From: Salinicoccus sp. Bachu38
GTDB lineage: Bacteria > Bacillota > Bacilli > Staphylococcales > Salinicoccaceae
Direction: 5' to 3'
Length of the DNA: 64,000 nucleotides
Assembly: GCF_038561955.2 (NCBI RefSeq)
Contig: NZ_CP138333.2
Coordinates: forward strand, 372,001 to 436,000
The translations under genes were made by a program, and so were the position numbers. Shown here in pieces: positions 15,732-24,967 of the stretch (positions within the stretch are counted from its first letter, which is position 1; each line of letters starts with the position of its first letter). The notes under the pieces were generated by a model. The model did not search any database and was not told the origin of the DNA. It worked only from the letters and a program-made list of their open reading frames with translations.

Positions 15732-17799
15732 ACTGAATAATGAAGTGACAAAACGCGATGAAACAGGTTTTTACCAGCTGCATAAAGATCAGGAGGCACT
15801 GGCGGTGTTCATGGAGGAGGTCAAGGACAAGACCATCCATTTCGACAGTGAGCTCGAACGTCTGCACTACCTCGTGGACAACGATTTCTACTATGACCTC
15901 TTCGCAGAGTATTCCGATGAGGATGTAATGGACATCGTCACCTATGCAGACAGCATTCCATTCCAGTTCAAAAGCTATATGGCAGCGAGCAAGTTCTTCA
16001 AGGACTATACATTGAAAACAAATGATAAGAAGCAGTATCTGGAGGACTACAAGCAGCATGTGGTAATTGTGAGCCTCTACCTGGCGAAGGGCAACAAGGA
16101 GCAGGCCAAACGCTTCATCGTGTCGATGATCGAGCAGCGCTATCAGCCTGCGACACCGACATTCCTGAATGCGGGCCGTGCCCGCCGTGGCGAAATGGTA
16201 TCCTGTTTCCTGCTTGAAGTCGATGACAGCCTGAATTCAATCAACTACATCGACTCCACAGCCAAACAGCTGAGCAAGATTGGTGGCGGTGTGGCAATCA
16301 ACTTGTCCAAGCTGCGTGCCCGTGGGGAAGCGATAAAAGGCATCGAAGGCGTGGCCAAAGGTGTACTTCCGGTGGCGAAAGCGCTGGAAGGCGGATTCGG
16401 CTATGCCGATCAGCTGGGTCAGAGACCGGGTGCCGGTGCAGTCTATCTGAACATCTTCCACTATGATCTGCCGGAATTCCTGGATACGAAGAAAGTGAAC
16501 GCGGACGAAGATATCCGTCTTGCAACGATCTCCACCGGGCTCGTCGTTCCTTCCAAATTCTTCGACCTGGCCAAGAACAACGACCCGTTCTACCTGTTCG
16601 CACCGCATACGGTCGAACGTGAATACGGCCAGTCACTGGATGATATGAACCTCGATGAGATGTACGATGAACTCGTTGCAAACGATAAGGTGAAAAAGCG
16701 CGAGATGGATGCACGTGAGATGCTCAATACGATTGCACAGACACAGCTGCAATCCGGCTATCCGTATATCATGTTCAAGGACAATGCAAACAAGGTCCAC
16801 CCATTGAAGGATATCGGACAGATCAAAATCAGCAACCTCTGCACAGAGATCTTCCAGCTTCAGGAGACATCCACGATCAATGACTACGGTACGGATGATG
16901 AAATCCGCCGTGACATCTCCTGCAACCTGGGATCGCTGAACATCGCCAATGTAATGGATTCCGGCAAGGTACGCGACTCCGTGCATGATGGCATCGAAGC
17001 ATTGACCGTCGTCAGTGATGATACTGCGATCGCGAACGCGCCGGGCGTCAAAAAGGCGAATGATGAACTGCATTCCGTAGGCCTCGGGGCGATGAACCTC
17101 CACGGCTACCTGGCGAAGAACAAGATCAGCTATGAATCCGAAGAGGCGAGGGACTTTGCCAATGTATTCTTCATGCTGCTCAACTTCTACTCCCTTGAAA
17201 AATCAATGCTGATCGCCAAGGAACGCGGAGAGACATTCAAGGATTTCGAGAAATCCGACTATGCGACAGGCAAATATTTCGAGCGCTACATTTCAGAAGC
17301 GGTGGAGCCGAAATTCGACAAGGTTGCGAGCCTGTTCTCCAACATCCACATCCCGAGCCAGCAAGATTGGGAGGCACTGCGTGATGAAGTGATGGAAAAT
17401 GGACTGTTCCACGCATACCGCCTGGCAATTGCGCCGACACAGAGCATCTCCTATGTACAGAACGCAACAAGTTCCGTAATGCCGATTGTGGATACGATCG
17501 AGCGCCGGACCTATGGCAATTCCGAAACATTCTATCCAATGCCTTTCCTCTCTCCGGAGACGATGTGGTACTACAAGAGCGCATTCAATACAGATCAGAC
17601 GAAGCTGCTCGATATGATTGCGACAATCCAGCAGCATATCGACCAGGGAATCAGCACGATCCTGTACGTGAATTCCGACATCTCTACAAGAGAGCTGGCA
17701 AGACTGTATATATACGCACACCATAAAGGGTTGAAATCCCTCTATTACACAAGGAACAAACTGCTCAGCGTAGAAGAGTGCACAAGCTGTTCCGTGTAA
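15694..17799 (+). CDS. nrdE: Class Ib ribonucleotide reductase alpha subunit
   Basis: A 701-residue alpha subunit from the ATG at 15694 (MKVLDEKKYNHIELNNEVTKR). The frame is open further upstream inside nrdI, but the family start fits 15694. Catalytic features are ATPTFLNAG, the cysteine in EMVSCFLLE, the SNLCTEIFQ active-site cysteine and glutamate, SCNLGSLNI, and the C-terminal redox pair in ECTSCSV. It reduces ribonucleoside diphosphates to deoxy forms, with NrdF supplying the radical and a thioredoxin or glutaredoxin-like protein supplying electrons. It has no N-terminal ATP cone, as expected for class Ib, so allosteric activity control is absent. Confidence 0.96.
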   Translation: MKVLDEKKYNHIELNNEVTKRDETGFYQLHKDQEALAVFMEEVKDKTIHFDSELERLHYLVDNDFYYDLFAEYSDEDVMDIVTYADSIPFQFKSYMAASKFFKDYTLKTNDKKQYLEDYKQHVVIVSLYLAKGNKEQAKRFIVSMIEQRYQPATPTFLNAGRARRGEMVSCFLLEVDDSLNSINYIDSTAKQLSKIGGGVAINLSKLRARGEAIKGIEGVAKGVLPVAKALEGGFGYADQLGQRPGAGAVYLNIFHYDLPEFLDTKKVNADEDIRLATISTGLVVPSKFFDLAKNNDPFYLFAPHTVEREYGQSLDDMNLDEMYDELVANDKVKKREMDAREMLNTIAQTQLQSGYPYIMFKDNANKVHPLKDIGQIKISNLCTEIFQLQETSTINDYGTDDEIRRDISCNLGSLNIANVMDSGKVRDSVHDGIEALTVVSDDTAIANAPGVKKANDELHSVGLGAMNLHGYLAKNKISYESEEARDFANVFFMLLNFYSLEKSMLIAKERGETFKDFEKSDYATGKYFERYISEAVEPKFDKVASLFSNIHIPSQQDWEALRDEVMENGLFHAYRLAIAPTQSISYVQNATSSVMPIVDTIERRTYGNSETFYPMPFLSPETMWYYKSAFNTDQTKLLDMIATIQQHIDQGISTILYVNSDISTRELARLYIYAHHKGLKSLYYTRNKLLSVEECTSCSV

Positions 17800-17831
17800 T
17801 ATAATCGAGCGACGATAAAGGAGCCATTAAA

Positions 17832-18806
17832 ATGATTGCAGTAAACTGGAATAAAGAAGACGACATGACGAATGTCTTTTGGCGTCAGAACATCTCACAG
17901 ATGTGGGTGGAATCGGAATTCAAGGTTTCCAAGGACCTGAGCTCATGGTCAGGCCTTACAGAGGATGAAAAGGACACATTCAAAAAAGTGCTTGCGGGGC
18001 TTACGGGGCTGGATACACACCAGGCCGATGACGGCATGCCGCTCATCATGCTCCATACGGAGGACCTCCGTAAAAAAGCAGTGTATTCCTTCATGGGAAT
18101 GATGGAGCAGATCCATGCGAAATCCTATTCCCATATATTCACGACACTCCTGTCATCCAAGGAGACGAACGAACTGCTGGATGTCTGGGTGATTGAAAAT
18201 GAACAGCTCAAGTACAAGTCGGAAAAGATAGTTGCATACTACCATAAACTATATGGCAAGGAAGCTTCCGTATATGACCAGTACATGGCGCGTGTCGCCA
18301 GTGTATTCCTTGAGTCTTTCCTATTCTATTCCGGATTCTACTATCCGCTGTACCTTGCCGGCCAGGGCAAGATGACGACAAGTGGTGAGATCGTCAGGAA
18401 AATTCTTCTGGATGAATCGATCCATGGCGTGTTTACAGGCCTGGATGCACAGTCCCTCAGAGGCGAGCTCTCGGCTGAAGAGAAGGCACATGCAGACAAG
18501 GAGATGTATGAACTGCTCAAGGCGCTCTACGCCAACGAGGAAGTTTATACAAAAGCCCTCTATGACAATCTGGGTCTGACGGAAGATGTGCTGAACTATG
18601 TCCAGTACAATGCGAACAAGGCACTTTCAAATCTTGGTTTCGATGCCTATTTCGAAGAGAAGTCATTCAACCCGATCATCGAAAATGCCCTCGATACGAC
18701 AACGAAGAACCATGATTTCTTCAGCGTCAAAGGTGACGGCTATGTGATTGCGCTCAATGTCGAGCCGATCCAGGATGAGGATTTCATCTTTGATGAGGTA
18801 AAATAG
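17832..18806 (+). CDS. nrdF: Class Ib ribonucleotide reductase beta subunit
   Basis: A 324-residue beta subunit. Metal-site and radical residues are visible: D in TGLDTHQADDG, E and H in MMEQIHAKSYSHIF together with the radical tyrosine in KSYSH, E in FLESFLFYSGFYYP, and E and H in LLDESIHGVF. It carries the Mn or Fe tyrosyl radical for NrdE. GGAG lies upstream of the ATG, 32 bases after nrdE, and a strong terminator follows. Confidence 0.96.
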   Translation: MIAVNWNKEDDMTNVFWRQNISQMWVESEFKVSKDLSSWSGLTEDEKDTFKKVLAGLTGLDTHQADDGMPLIMLHTEDLRKKAVYSFMGMMEQIHAKSYSHIFTTLLSSKETNELLDVWVIENEQLKYKSEKIVAYYHKLYGKEASVYDQYMARVASVFLESFLFYSGFYYPLYLAGQGKMTTSGEIVRKILLDESIHGVFTGLDAQSLRGELSAEEKAHADKEMYELLKALYANEEVYTKALYDNLGLTEDVLNYVQYNANKALSNLGFDAYFEEKSFNPIIENALDTTTKNHDFFSVKGDGYVIALNVEPIQDEDFIFDEVK

Positions 18807-18815
18807 AAAACACCA

Positions 18816-18860
18816 GGCTCCAGGTCCGATTTTTCGGATCCGGAGCCTTTTTATTTTTTT
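18816..18860 (+). terminator. Rho-independent terminator of nrdIEF
   Basis: Stem GGCTCC-A-GGTCCGA / TCGGATCCGGAGCC with loop TTTT is followed by a long T-rich run. Confidence 0.9.
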
Positions 18861-18876
18861 AATATAGGCAATTGTC

Positions 18877-18904
18877 TTGACAATTCATATGAATGGCATA
18901 TGAT
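18877..18904 (+). promoter_or_regulatory. Promoter of the riboflavin operon
   Basis: TTGACA (18877-18882), 16 bases, TATGAT (18899-18904). It lies just upstream of the FMN riboswitch. Confidence 0.75.
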
Positions 18905-18933
18905 AAGGGTAGAGTTTTTCAACTGAATACAAT

Positions 18934-19071
18934 CATTCTTTCGGGGCAGGGTGGAATTCCCAACCGGCGGTAAGCTTTGAAGCAAGCCCGCGACCTGCAT
19001 CGTCCCTGACGATGTGGCTGATCCAGTGGAAGTCTGGAGCCGACAGTGAGAGTCTGGATGGGAGAAAGAAT
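18934..19071 (+). ncRNA. FMN riboswitch (RFN element) aptamer
   Basis: The conserved RFN blocks are all present in order: TCGGGGCAGGGTGGAATTCC (from 18941), CAACCGGCGGTAAG, AGCCCGCGA, CCAGTGGAAGTCTGGAG, CCGACAGTGAGAGTCTGGAT and GGGAGAAAGAA. It lies in the 418-base gap before ribD. FMN binding is expected to favour the downstream terminator and shut off the rib operon. Confidence 0.96.
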
Positions 19072-19171
19072 TGCAGAGCGTACTATGGAGACAGGACTAT
19101 TTTTCATGCCTCCATACGGTAGTGCTTATTCAGCATTGTCAGCAATGCTTATTTCTGCATACATTTTTACA

Positions 19172-19206
19172 GCGCCGATGGATATTCTATTCATCGGCGT
19201 TTTTTA
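19172..19206 (+). terminator. Riboswitch-controlled terminator before ribD
   Basis: Stem CGCCGATG / CATCGGCG with loop GATATTCTATT is followed by TTTTTT. Two further hairpins lie between aptamer and terminator: TATGGAG / CTCCATA (19084-19116) and AGCATTG-TCAG-CAATGCT (19132-19149). Confidence 0.85.
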
Positions 19207-19224
19207 TGTTCAGGAGGGAAAAAC

Positions 19225-20259
19225 TTGAATCGATATATGAAGATGGCGTTTGATCTGGCCCGCATGACAGTGGGGCAGACGGGGAAGAACCCCGCAGTAG
19301 GCGCCGTCATTGTCAAAGAAGGAAAAGTGATCGGCATGGGGGCACACCTCGGCTACGGCAAGCCGCACGCAGAGCGGCAGGCACTGTCGAGCTGCAGCGA
19401 GGATCCGGCGGGTGCAGACATCTACGTCACACTGGAGCCGTGTTCCCATCATGGCAAGACACCCCCGTGCACTGAAGCAATTATGGAAGCGGGCATCAGC
19501 AATGTCCATTACGCAGCCAGGGACCTGAATCCGAAGGTGAGCGGCCATCAGGTGCTTGCCGATGCCGGGTTGAATGTGGTCCATCAGCCGGATGAGGCCA
19601 TCGACCGGCTCTATGCGCCTTTCTTTGCACATCTCGAGAGGCGTCAGCCGACCGTGACCCTGAAATGTGCCATGAGCCTGGATGGCAGGCTCGCACTCGA
19701 TGACGGGACGAGCACTTGGATTACCGGCGAAGCGGCACGGGCCGATGTCCATCAGGAGCGGCATGTCCATGATGCGATACTCGTGGGAGGAGGCACACTC
19801 ATCGATGATGATCCGAAGCTCACCGCAAGAATCGAAGGCGGTGGAGCGTCCCCGGCGCCGGTGGTGCTGGCTGGAGGCCGGGAACTGCCTGATGGCCTGA
19901 AAATTTTTGAACACCCGAAACAGGCGATCATCTATACGACGAATGAAGCGAACTTGAAGCATGATGGAAAATGTGAAGTGAAAGTGGGGGACTGGTCCCC
20001 CGCAGCCATACTGGACGACCTTTATGGCAAAGGCATCTCATCCCTTTTTGTGGAAGGGGGCGCGCGCGTCCTGACTTCCTTCATAAAAGAGGGATTATAC
20101 GACCGGATATTGACATACGTTGCCCCGAAGATATTTGGTGAATCGAGACACACATTATACAAGGAACAGCCTTCTTCGATGGAAGCGGCCGTTCAGCTTG
20201 AAATGGTTGATGTTGAAAAGCTCGGGTCTGACCTTAAATTAACTTACAGAAAGGCTTGA
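19225..20259 (+). CDS. ribD: Bifunctional riboflavin deaminase/reductase
   Basis: A 344-residue protein. The N-terminal zinc deaminase (1 to about 145) has HAE at 48-50 and PCSHHGKTPPC with zinc cysteines at 73 and 82. The C-terminal reductase (about 148-344) has TLKCAMSLDGRLA, VGGGTLIDDDP and LFVEGGARVLTSF. It performs two steps of riboflavin synthesis: deamination of the diaminopyrimidine and NADPH reduction of the ribosyl group. The start is TTG with AGGAGGG upstream. The operon order D-E-BA-H is the Bacillales order. Confidence 0.95.
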   Translation: MNRYMKMAFDLARMTVGQTGKNPAVGAVIVKEGKVIGMGAHLGYGKPHAERQALSSCSEDPAGADIYVTLEPCSHHGKTPPCTEAIMEAGISNVHYAARDLNPKVSGHQVLADAGLNVVHQPDEAIDRLYAPFFAHLERRQPTVTLKCAMSLDGRLALDDGTSTWITGEAARADVHQERHVHDAILVGGGTLIDDDPKLTARIEGGGASPAPVVLAGGRELPDGLKIFEHPKQAIIYTTNEANLKHDGKCEVKVGDWSPAAILDDLYGKGISSLFVEGGARVLTSFIKEGLYDRILTYVAPKIFGESRHTLYKEQPSSMEAAVQLEMVDVEKLGSDLKLTYRKA

Positions 20260-20264
20260 GCATA

Positions 20265-20906
20265 ATGTTTACAGGAATAATCGAACAGATCGGCGAAGTG
20301 AAGAAAGCGGCGGATACAGGAGAACATACGGTATTTGAAATATTTACGGGTACATTCGATGATTTGAAACTTGGAGATTCGGTCAGTGTGAACGGGACGT
20401 GCCTGACGGTGACCGGACTCGATGAGGACAGCTTCACCGTCGAGATGGTCAACGAGACGAAGCGTGTAACGAGCCTTGACAAGGTGGAAGCGGGAATGTC
20501 CGTCAATCTCGAGCGGGCACTGACACTAGCCACACGGCTCGGGGGGCATATCGTTTCCGGTCATGTGGACAGTACGGGTGAAATCGCCTCCGTTCATAAC
20601 GACGGCAGTGCACTTGTGATGCATATCACATGCCCGTCCTCCCTGATGAAATACATGGTGAAGAAAGGGTCTGTCGCAATTGACGGCATCAGCCTGACAC
20701 TGTTCGATGTCGATCCGGAAGCGTCCGAAATCATCCTCAATCTGATCCCGGAGACACAGGAACGTACAACGCTTGCACGAAAGGGCACGGGTGCCCGCGT
20801 CAATATCGAGGCGGATATGCTGATGAAGCATGTGGATCATCTGCTCCACTCTTCCGGCTCGTTGAATATCGAAGCGCTCGAGGAAGTGGGTGAACGCCAT
20901 GTTTGA
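20265..20906 (+). CDS. ribE: Riboflavin synthase, alpha subunit
   Basis: From the ATG at 20265 it has 213 residues, starting MFTGIIEQIGEV, the invariant family start; a TTG three codons upstream overlaps the ribD stop and is less likely. Two lumazine-binding repeats are visible: NGTCLTVTG with VNLERALTLATRLGGHIVSGHVD, and the second with KGSVAIDGISLTLF. It dismutates two lumazine molecules to riboflavin and the pyrimidine precursor. It overlaps ribBA by eight bases. Confidence 0.95.
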   Translation: MFTGIIEQIGEVKKAADTGEHTVFEIFTGTFDDLKLGDSVSVNGTCLTVTGLDEDSFTVEMVNETKRVTSLDKVEAGMSVNLERALTLATRLGGHIVSGHVDSTGEIASVHNDGSALVMHITCPSSLMKYMVKKGSVAIDGISLTLFDVDPEASEIILNLIPETQERTTLARKGTGARVNIEADMLMKHVDHLLHSSGSLNIEALEEVGERHV

Positions 20907-22071
20907 TACGATTGAAGCTGCAGTTGAAGATTTGAAGCAGGGGAAGCTGGTCATCGTTGTGGATGACGAGGACCGTGAAAATGAAGGGGACCTGGTAGGT
21001 GTCGCAGAATATATCACAGCCCGTGAAGTGAACTTCATGGCGACCCACGGACGCGGGCTGATCTGTACACCAGTGAGCGGAGAAATTGCAGAAAAGGCAG
21101 GTCTCGGTCCAATGGTCAACAACAACAGCGATCCCCACGGCACGGCTTTTACAGCTTCCATCGACCATGTCTCCACAACAACCGGCATCAGCGCCCATGA
21201 ACGGTACGACACAATCCGTGCGCTGACGGATGAGGGTGTCGAACCCGCCCATTTCAATGCGCCCGGCCATATATTCCCGCTGGTCGCCAAGGACGGCGGT
21301 GTGCTTGAACGCATGGGGCATACCGAGGCATCAACCGACCTCGCCCGCCTGGCGGGGGCGGTGCCGGTCGGAGTGATATGTGAAATCATGAATGATGACG
21401 GCACGATGGCGCGTGTGGATGACCTGGAAATCTACAGGAAGAAGCATAATCTGAAGATGATTACGATAGAAGATCTGAAGCGGTATATGCAGAAATTCAC
21501 AGGCGTCACCCTGGAAAGCACCGTCCAGTTGCCGACGGACTATGGCAGGTTCAAAATGTACGGATTCGTCGACAATGACACGGGCAAGGAACACCTTGCG
21601 CTTGTCCACGGGGAACTGAAGAACAATATGACGGTGAGAATCCACTCCGAATGCCTGACTGGAGACGTGTTCCATAGCCAGCGCTGCGATTGCGGGGAAC
21701 AGCTGGAACGTGCGATGCGCATCATCAACGACCAGGATGGCATTATCCTGTACATGAGACAGGAAGGCCGTGGCATCGGCCTGATCAACAAGCTCAAAGC
21801 CTATGAACTGATCGAGCAGGGATATGATACAGTGAGTGCAAACGAGCATCTCGGCTTTGACGCCGACCTGAGGAAATATGATGTGGCGGCAGACATGCTC
21901 CATCAGCTCGGGCTGGATGAGGTGACACTGCTCAGCAACAATCCAAGAAAAATCAGGGGATTGGAAGAGGAAGGCATCAAGGTGAACCGGCAGAGCCACA
22001 TCGTTCAGGCGAATGTCGTCAACCAGGATTATTTGAAAACCAAAAAAGAAAAACTCGGACATCTGCTCTAG
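20899..22071 (+). CDS. ribBA: Bifunctional DHBP synthase / GTP cyclohydrolase II
   Basis: From the ATG at 20899 it has 390 residues; a GTG three codons upstream is also open. The N-terminal DHBP synthase domain shows [12 protein letters not shown] (about residues 23-34), [13 protein letters not shown] and [11 protein letters not shown]-type segments. The C-terminal GTP cyclohydrolase II domain shows [21 protein letters not shown] with the three zinc cysteines, then RQEGRGIGL and SNNPRKI. The two halves feed both branches of riboflavin synthesis, from ribulose 5-phosphate and from GTP. Confidence 0.96.
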   Translation: MFDTIEAAVEDLKQGKLVIVVDDEDRENEGDLVGVAEYITAREVNFMATHGRGLICTPVSGEIAEKAGLGPMVNNNSDPHGTAFTASIDHVSTTTGISAHERYDTIRALTDEGVEPAHFNAPGHIFPLVAKDGGVLERMGHTEASTDLARLAGAVPVGVICEIMNDDGTMARVDDLEIYRKKHNLKMITIEDLKRYMQKFTGVTLESTVQLPTDYGRFKMYGFVDNDTGKEHLALVHGELKNNMTVRIHSECLTGDVFHSQRCDCGEQLERAMRIINDQDGIILYMRQEGRGIGLINKLKAYELIEQGYDTVSANEHLGFDADLRKYDVAADMLHQLGLDEVTLLSNNPRKIRGLEEEGIKVNRQSHIVQANVVNQDYLKTKKEKLGHLL

Positions 22072-22084
22072 GAGGCATAAACAT

Positions 22085-22549
22085 ATGAATAGAATAGACA
22101 CAAAACTGATTGGTACAGACCTTAAGATTGCCATTGTGGCAGGAAGGTTCAATGACTTCATCACATCGCAGCTTGTCAGTGGAGCGGAAGGGGCGCTCGT
22201 CAGCCACGATGTGGATACTGAAGACATCGACCTGATCTACGTTCCAGGTGCATTTGAAATCCCGCTTGCTGCCAAGACGCTGGCGGAGTCGGGCAATTAT
22301 GACGCGGTGGTGGCACTCGGCTGTGTCATCCGCGGCAGTACGACGCATTACGACTATGTCTGTAATGAAGCGGCCAAGGGCATTTCCCAGGCAGGCCTCA
22401 CCACAGGCGTCCCCGTCATGTTCGGCATCGTCACCACTGAAAATATCGAGCAGGCAATTGAACGGGCGGGGACCAAGGCCGGGAACAAAGGCGCGGAAAC
22501 CGCAACCGGCGCCATTGAAATGGCCAACCTCATGAAAAAGATACGATGA
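22085..22549 (+). CDS. ribH: 6,7-dimethyl-8-ribityllumazine synthase
   Basis: A 154-residue lumazine synthase with [40 protein letters not shown] (catalytic histidine region), [35 protein letters not shown]. It condenses the pyrimidine with 3,4-dihydroxybutanone phosphate in an icosahedral shell in many Firmicutes. Last gene of the riboswitch-controlled operon; AGGAGGCATAAACAT precedes the ATG. Confidence 0.96.
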   Translation: MNRIDTKLIGTDLKIAIVAGRFNDFITSQLVSGAEGALVSHDVDTEDIDLIYVPGAFEIPLAAKTLAESGNYDAVVALGCVIRGSTTHYDYVCNEAAKGISQAGLTTGVPVMFGIVTTENIEQAIERAGTKAGNKGAETATGAIEMANLMKKIR

Positions 22550-22550
22550 T

Positions 22551-22580
22551 CAGAAAGCCGATGAAAATCGGCTTTCTGTC
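22551..22580 (+). terminator. Hairpin after ribH
   Basis: Stem CAGAAAGCCGAT / ATCGGCTTTCTG with loop GAAA. The tail TCATTTCTTT is only moderately T-rich. Confidence 0.65.
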
Positions 22581-22674
22581 ATTTCTTTGCCATACAACCG
22601 TCAATAATGGAAAAACAGGATGAGGGAAATTCGTGCTATCATTTCATGTATAGAAGAATAAAGGAGAAATACCC

Positions 22675-23085
22675 ATGAAACTGAAATTTTTGATGTTTGC
22701 AATGATACTGGCCCTGAGCGCCCTTTCCGCCTGTGGGAACGGTGGGGAGATGGAAGCCGAAATGAACCATGACCAGTCGGGTGAGGACGAGGTAAGGTCA
22801 CTCGAAGTCGACCTGGAAGTGCCGGAGACAGCGGGCACCGGTGAAGCCGTCGAGTTTACGGCTCACGTACATTCGAACGGTGAGAATGTTACAGACGCAG
22901 ACAAGGTCATGTTCGAAGTGCTGCAGGGTAAGGAAAGCCTTGAGATGATAGAGGCGGAGCATGATCAAAATGGAGTGTACTCGATCGAGTATACATTTGA
23001 TGAAGCAGGGACATTCACCGTCATTTCGCATGTGGACGCACTGCAGCTGCATACGATGCCACAAGCCGAGATTACTGTAGAGTAG
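22675..23085 (+). CDS. FixH/YtkA-like domain lipoprotein
   Basis: A 136-residue lipoprotein. The signal peptide MKLKFLMFAMILALSALSACG ends in a lipobox (LSAC, lipid-linked Cys about residue 20), followed by a short acidic linker and a single immunoglobulin-like domain (about 42-136) whose pattern (LEVDLEVPETAGTGEAVEFTAHV and YSIEYTFDEAGTFTVISHVDA) fits the YtkA/FixH family. Such proteins lie outside the membrane and are often linked to copper or cytochrome oxidase work, but that is uncertain. AAAGGAGAAA precedes the ATG. It has no operon partner. Confidence 0.75.
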   Translation: MKLKFLMFAMILALSALSACGNGGEMEAEMNHDQSGEDEVRSLEVDLEVPETAGTGEAVEFTAHVHSNGENVTDADKVMFEVLQGKESLEMIEAEHDQNGVYSIEYTFDEAGTFTVISHVDALQLHTMPQAEITVE

Positions 23086-23113
23086 TCCGCGGTCCTCATG
23101 CAGATACTGCTGT

Positions 23114-23142
23114 TTGTAAAGTGGCCTCTTAAGGTTTACAAT
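23114..23142 (+). promoter_or_regulatory. Promoter of the SDR-like gene
   Basis: TTGTAA (23114-23119), 17 bases, TACAAT (23137-23142). The two boxes also form an inverted repeat TTGTAAA / TTTACAA with a 14-base gap. Confidence 0.55.
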
Positions 23143-23178
23143 ATATATAGATTGGAAGCTTGAAATCAGGAGGAAACC

Positions 23179-23856
23179 ATGAATTTGCAGGATAAAACTT
23201 ATATCGTATCGAGTGCTGTCACACCGCTCGGCAAGGAACTGTCCATGCATCTGGCAGAGCAGGGTGCAAATGTCATTCTTGCAGGGCTTGAACACGTGGA
23301 GCTGGACAATCTTCTGAAAGCGCTCCAGGAGCGTTCGGAAGGCAATCATAAGGTGGTCCTTCTGGAGCAGTCGAAAGAGATCGACTGGGTCGCTACCGTT
23401 GAGGAGATTCAGCAGGATTACAATACATTGAATGGAATCATACTTGTCCATACCATTTTTACAGAAAACCGGTCTGTATATGATGTGTCGTTTGATGAAT
23501 TCAACCAGGTGATGTATGAGCACGTATGGGGAACCTACCTGGGCATCCGTACACTCAGGCCCATGCTCAAGGACGAAAGAGATGCCAAGATCATCAATGT
23601 CATCGAACCGTCGTTCGAAGATGTATTTGAACGGAACCTGTATTATACAGTGACCGGAGCCATTGAGGCACTCACGCATTCCACCGCTGCAGAGCTGAGG
23701 AAAGAGGACGTGGATGTATATGCACTGAGCTACAGGCCTTCCATCAAGTATGAGGAATCACCGCAACGTTCGAATTCTGAAGCAATCAGTACGGTCATGT
23801 CGATCCTTTCAGGTTCCGAAGATGCGCCGAATGGCAATACAATCATCATCAACTAA
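23179..23856 (+). CDS. Short-chain dehydrogenase-like protein, probably inactive
   Basis: A 225-residue protein with an SDR Rossmann layout. The N-terminal TGxxxGIG cofactor loop is replaced by SSAVTPLGKEL (about residues 12-22), and the active-site YxxxK is replaced by YTVTG (in YYTVTGAIEALTHSTAAEL, about 155-173), so the catalytic lysine is missing. The usual catalytic serine strand reads NVIEPSFEDVF. The fold and length are those of an SDR, but the enzyme motifs are lost. It may bind a ligand or partner. AGGAGGAAACC precedes the ATG. It lies between the rib genes and the sst operon with its own promoter. Confidence 0.75.
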   Translation: MNLQDKTYIVSSAVTPLGKELSMHLAEQGANVILAGLEHVELDNLLKALQERSEGNHKVVLLEQSKEIDWVATVEEIQQDYNTLNGIILVHTIFTENRSVYDVSFDEFNQVMYEHVWGTYLGIRTLRPMLKDERDAKIINVIEPSFEDVFERNLYYTVTGAIEALTHSTAAELRKEDVDVYALSYRPSIKYEESPQRSNSEAISTVMSILSGSEDAPNGNTIIIN

Positions 23857-23921
23857 TACTGTCCCACGCCATCTGATGCCCATTGGATGGCTTTATTTTT
23901 TTGTTGGAACCGTTTAATTGC

Positions 23922-23982
23922 TTGAAAATACAAACTTTCAGTGTATAATTGTAACTGTGATTATCGGTGATAATCATTATCA
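23922..23982 (+). promoter_or_regulatory. Fur-controlled promoter of the sst operon
   Basis: TTGAAA (23922-23927), 16 bases, TATAAT (23944-23949). A Fur box follows with a perfect 7-1-7 core, TGATAAT-C-ATTATCA at 23968-23982. Its position over the early transcript fits iron-dependent repression of siderophore uptake. Confidence 0.88.
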
Positions 23983-23998
23983 ATTAAGGTGGATTAAT

Positions 23999-24967
23999 AT
24001 GATACATAAACTATTCAGACTGGACATCATGATTCTATTATTGGTCGTGCTATCAATCATTTCGATGTTTGTAGGTGTCGTCGACCTTTCTCCTGGCGAC
24101 CTGTTCGACTTGAGTGACAACCAGAAGAACATCATCATGGAGAGCCGGTTTCCAAGGACTGTAGCCATCATCATCGCAGGTGCGTCACTGAGTGTATGTG
24201 GTCTGATCATGCAGCAGCTGACCCGAAACAAATTCGTTTCCCCCACCACTGCGGGAACGATGGATTGGGCACGGCTCGGCATATTGATCGCACTGATGTT
24301 TTTTCCGACAGCAAGCCTTCTTGTAAAACTGCTTTTCGCTTCTGCATTGAGCCTGGCAGGCACGCTGCTGTTCATGCAGATCATCCAGCGTGTACAGTTC
24401 AAGGATGTCGTCTTCGTCCCACTGATCGGGCTGATGCTCGGGAACGTGGTTTCCAGCGTAGCGACATTCCTCAGTCTGAGGACGAATTCGATCCAGTCGC
24501 TATCCAGCTGGCTGCAGGGGGATTTTTCAATCATCATTTCAGGACGGTACGAAGTCCTATACATAAGCATTCCATTCCTGATTGTTGCTCTGCTCTATGC
24601 CAATCAATTTACAATTGCAGGGATGGGACAGGATTTCTCGAAAAATCTTGGGCTCAACTACAGACGGGTGATAAACATAGGTCTGCTTATTACTGCAGTG
24701 ATTACAGCACTTGTAGTCGTCACTGTGGGAATGCTGCCATTCCTTGGGCTGATCATTCCGAATATCATTTCAATATTCCGGGGAGACCATCTGAAGAATA
24801 CGATTCTTCTGACAGCAGTACTTGGGGCAGTATTTGTAATGATATGTGATATTCTGGGACGTCTGATCATATTTCCCTATGAAATCTCCATCGGGCTGAT
24901 GATCGGTGTCATAGGAAGTTTCATCTTCTTGATCATGATATTCAGGAGGGTGAAATCAAATGCATAA
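23999..24967 (+). CDS. sstA: Siderophore ABC transporter permease 1 (FecCD family)
   Basis: From the ATG at 23999 (AAGGTGG upstream) it has 322 residues with about nine membrane helices. The FecCD signatures are visible: SRFPRTVAIIIAGASLSVCGLIMQQLTRNKFVSPTTAG (about residues 50-88) and the ATPase-contact region with GLNYRRV...GMLPFLGLIIPNI. With sstBCD it forms an iron-siderophore importer. The order permease-permease-ATPase-binding protein next to murB is that of S. aureus sstABCD (catechol siderophore uptake), and of yclNOPQ in Bacillus. The gene overlaps sstB by eight bases. Confidence 0.85.
   Translation: MIHKLFRLDIMILLLVVLSIISMFVGVVDLSPGDLFDLSDNQKNIIMESRFPRTVAIIIAGASLSVCGLIMQQLTRNKFVSPTTAGTMDWARLGILIALMFFPTASLLVKLLFASALSLAGTLLFMQIIQRVQFKDVVFVPLIGLMLGNVVSSVATFLSLRTNSIQSLSSWLQGDFSIIISGRYEVLYISIPFLIVALLYANQFTIAGMGQDFSKNLGLNYRRVINIGLLITAVITALVVVTVGMLPFLGLIIPNIISIFRGDHLKNTILLTAVLGAVFVMICDILGRLIIFPYEISIGLMIGVIGSFIFLIMIFRRVKSNA

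Noticed and set aside
19046-19253. Two 60-codon frames between FMN riboswitch and ribD
   Set aside because: They cover the aptamer and terminator; the RNA explains the sequence.
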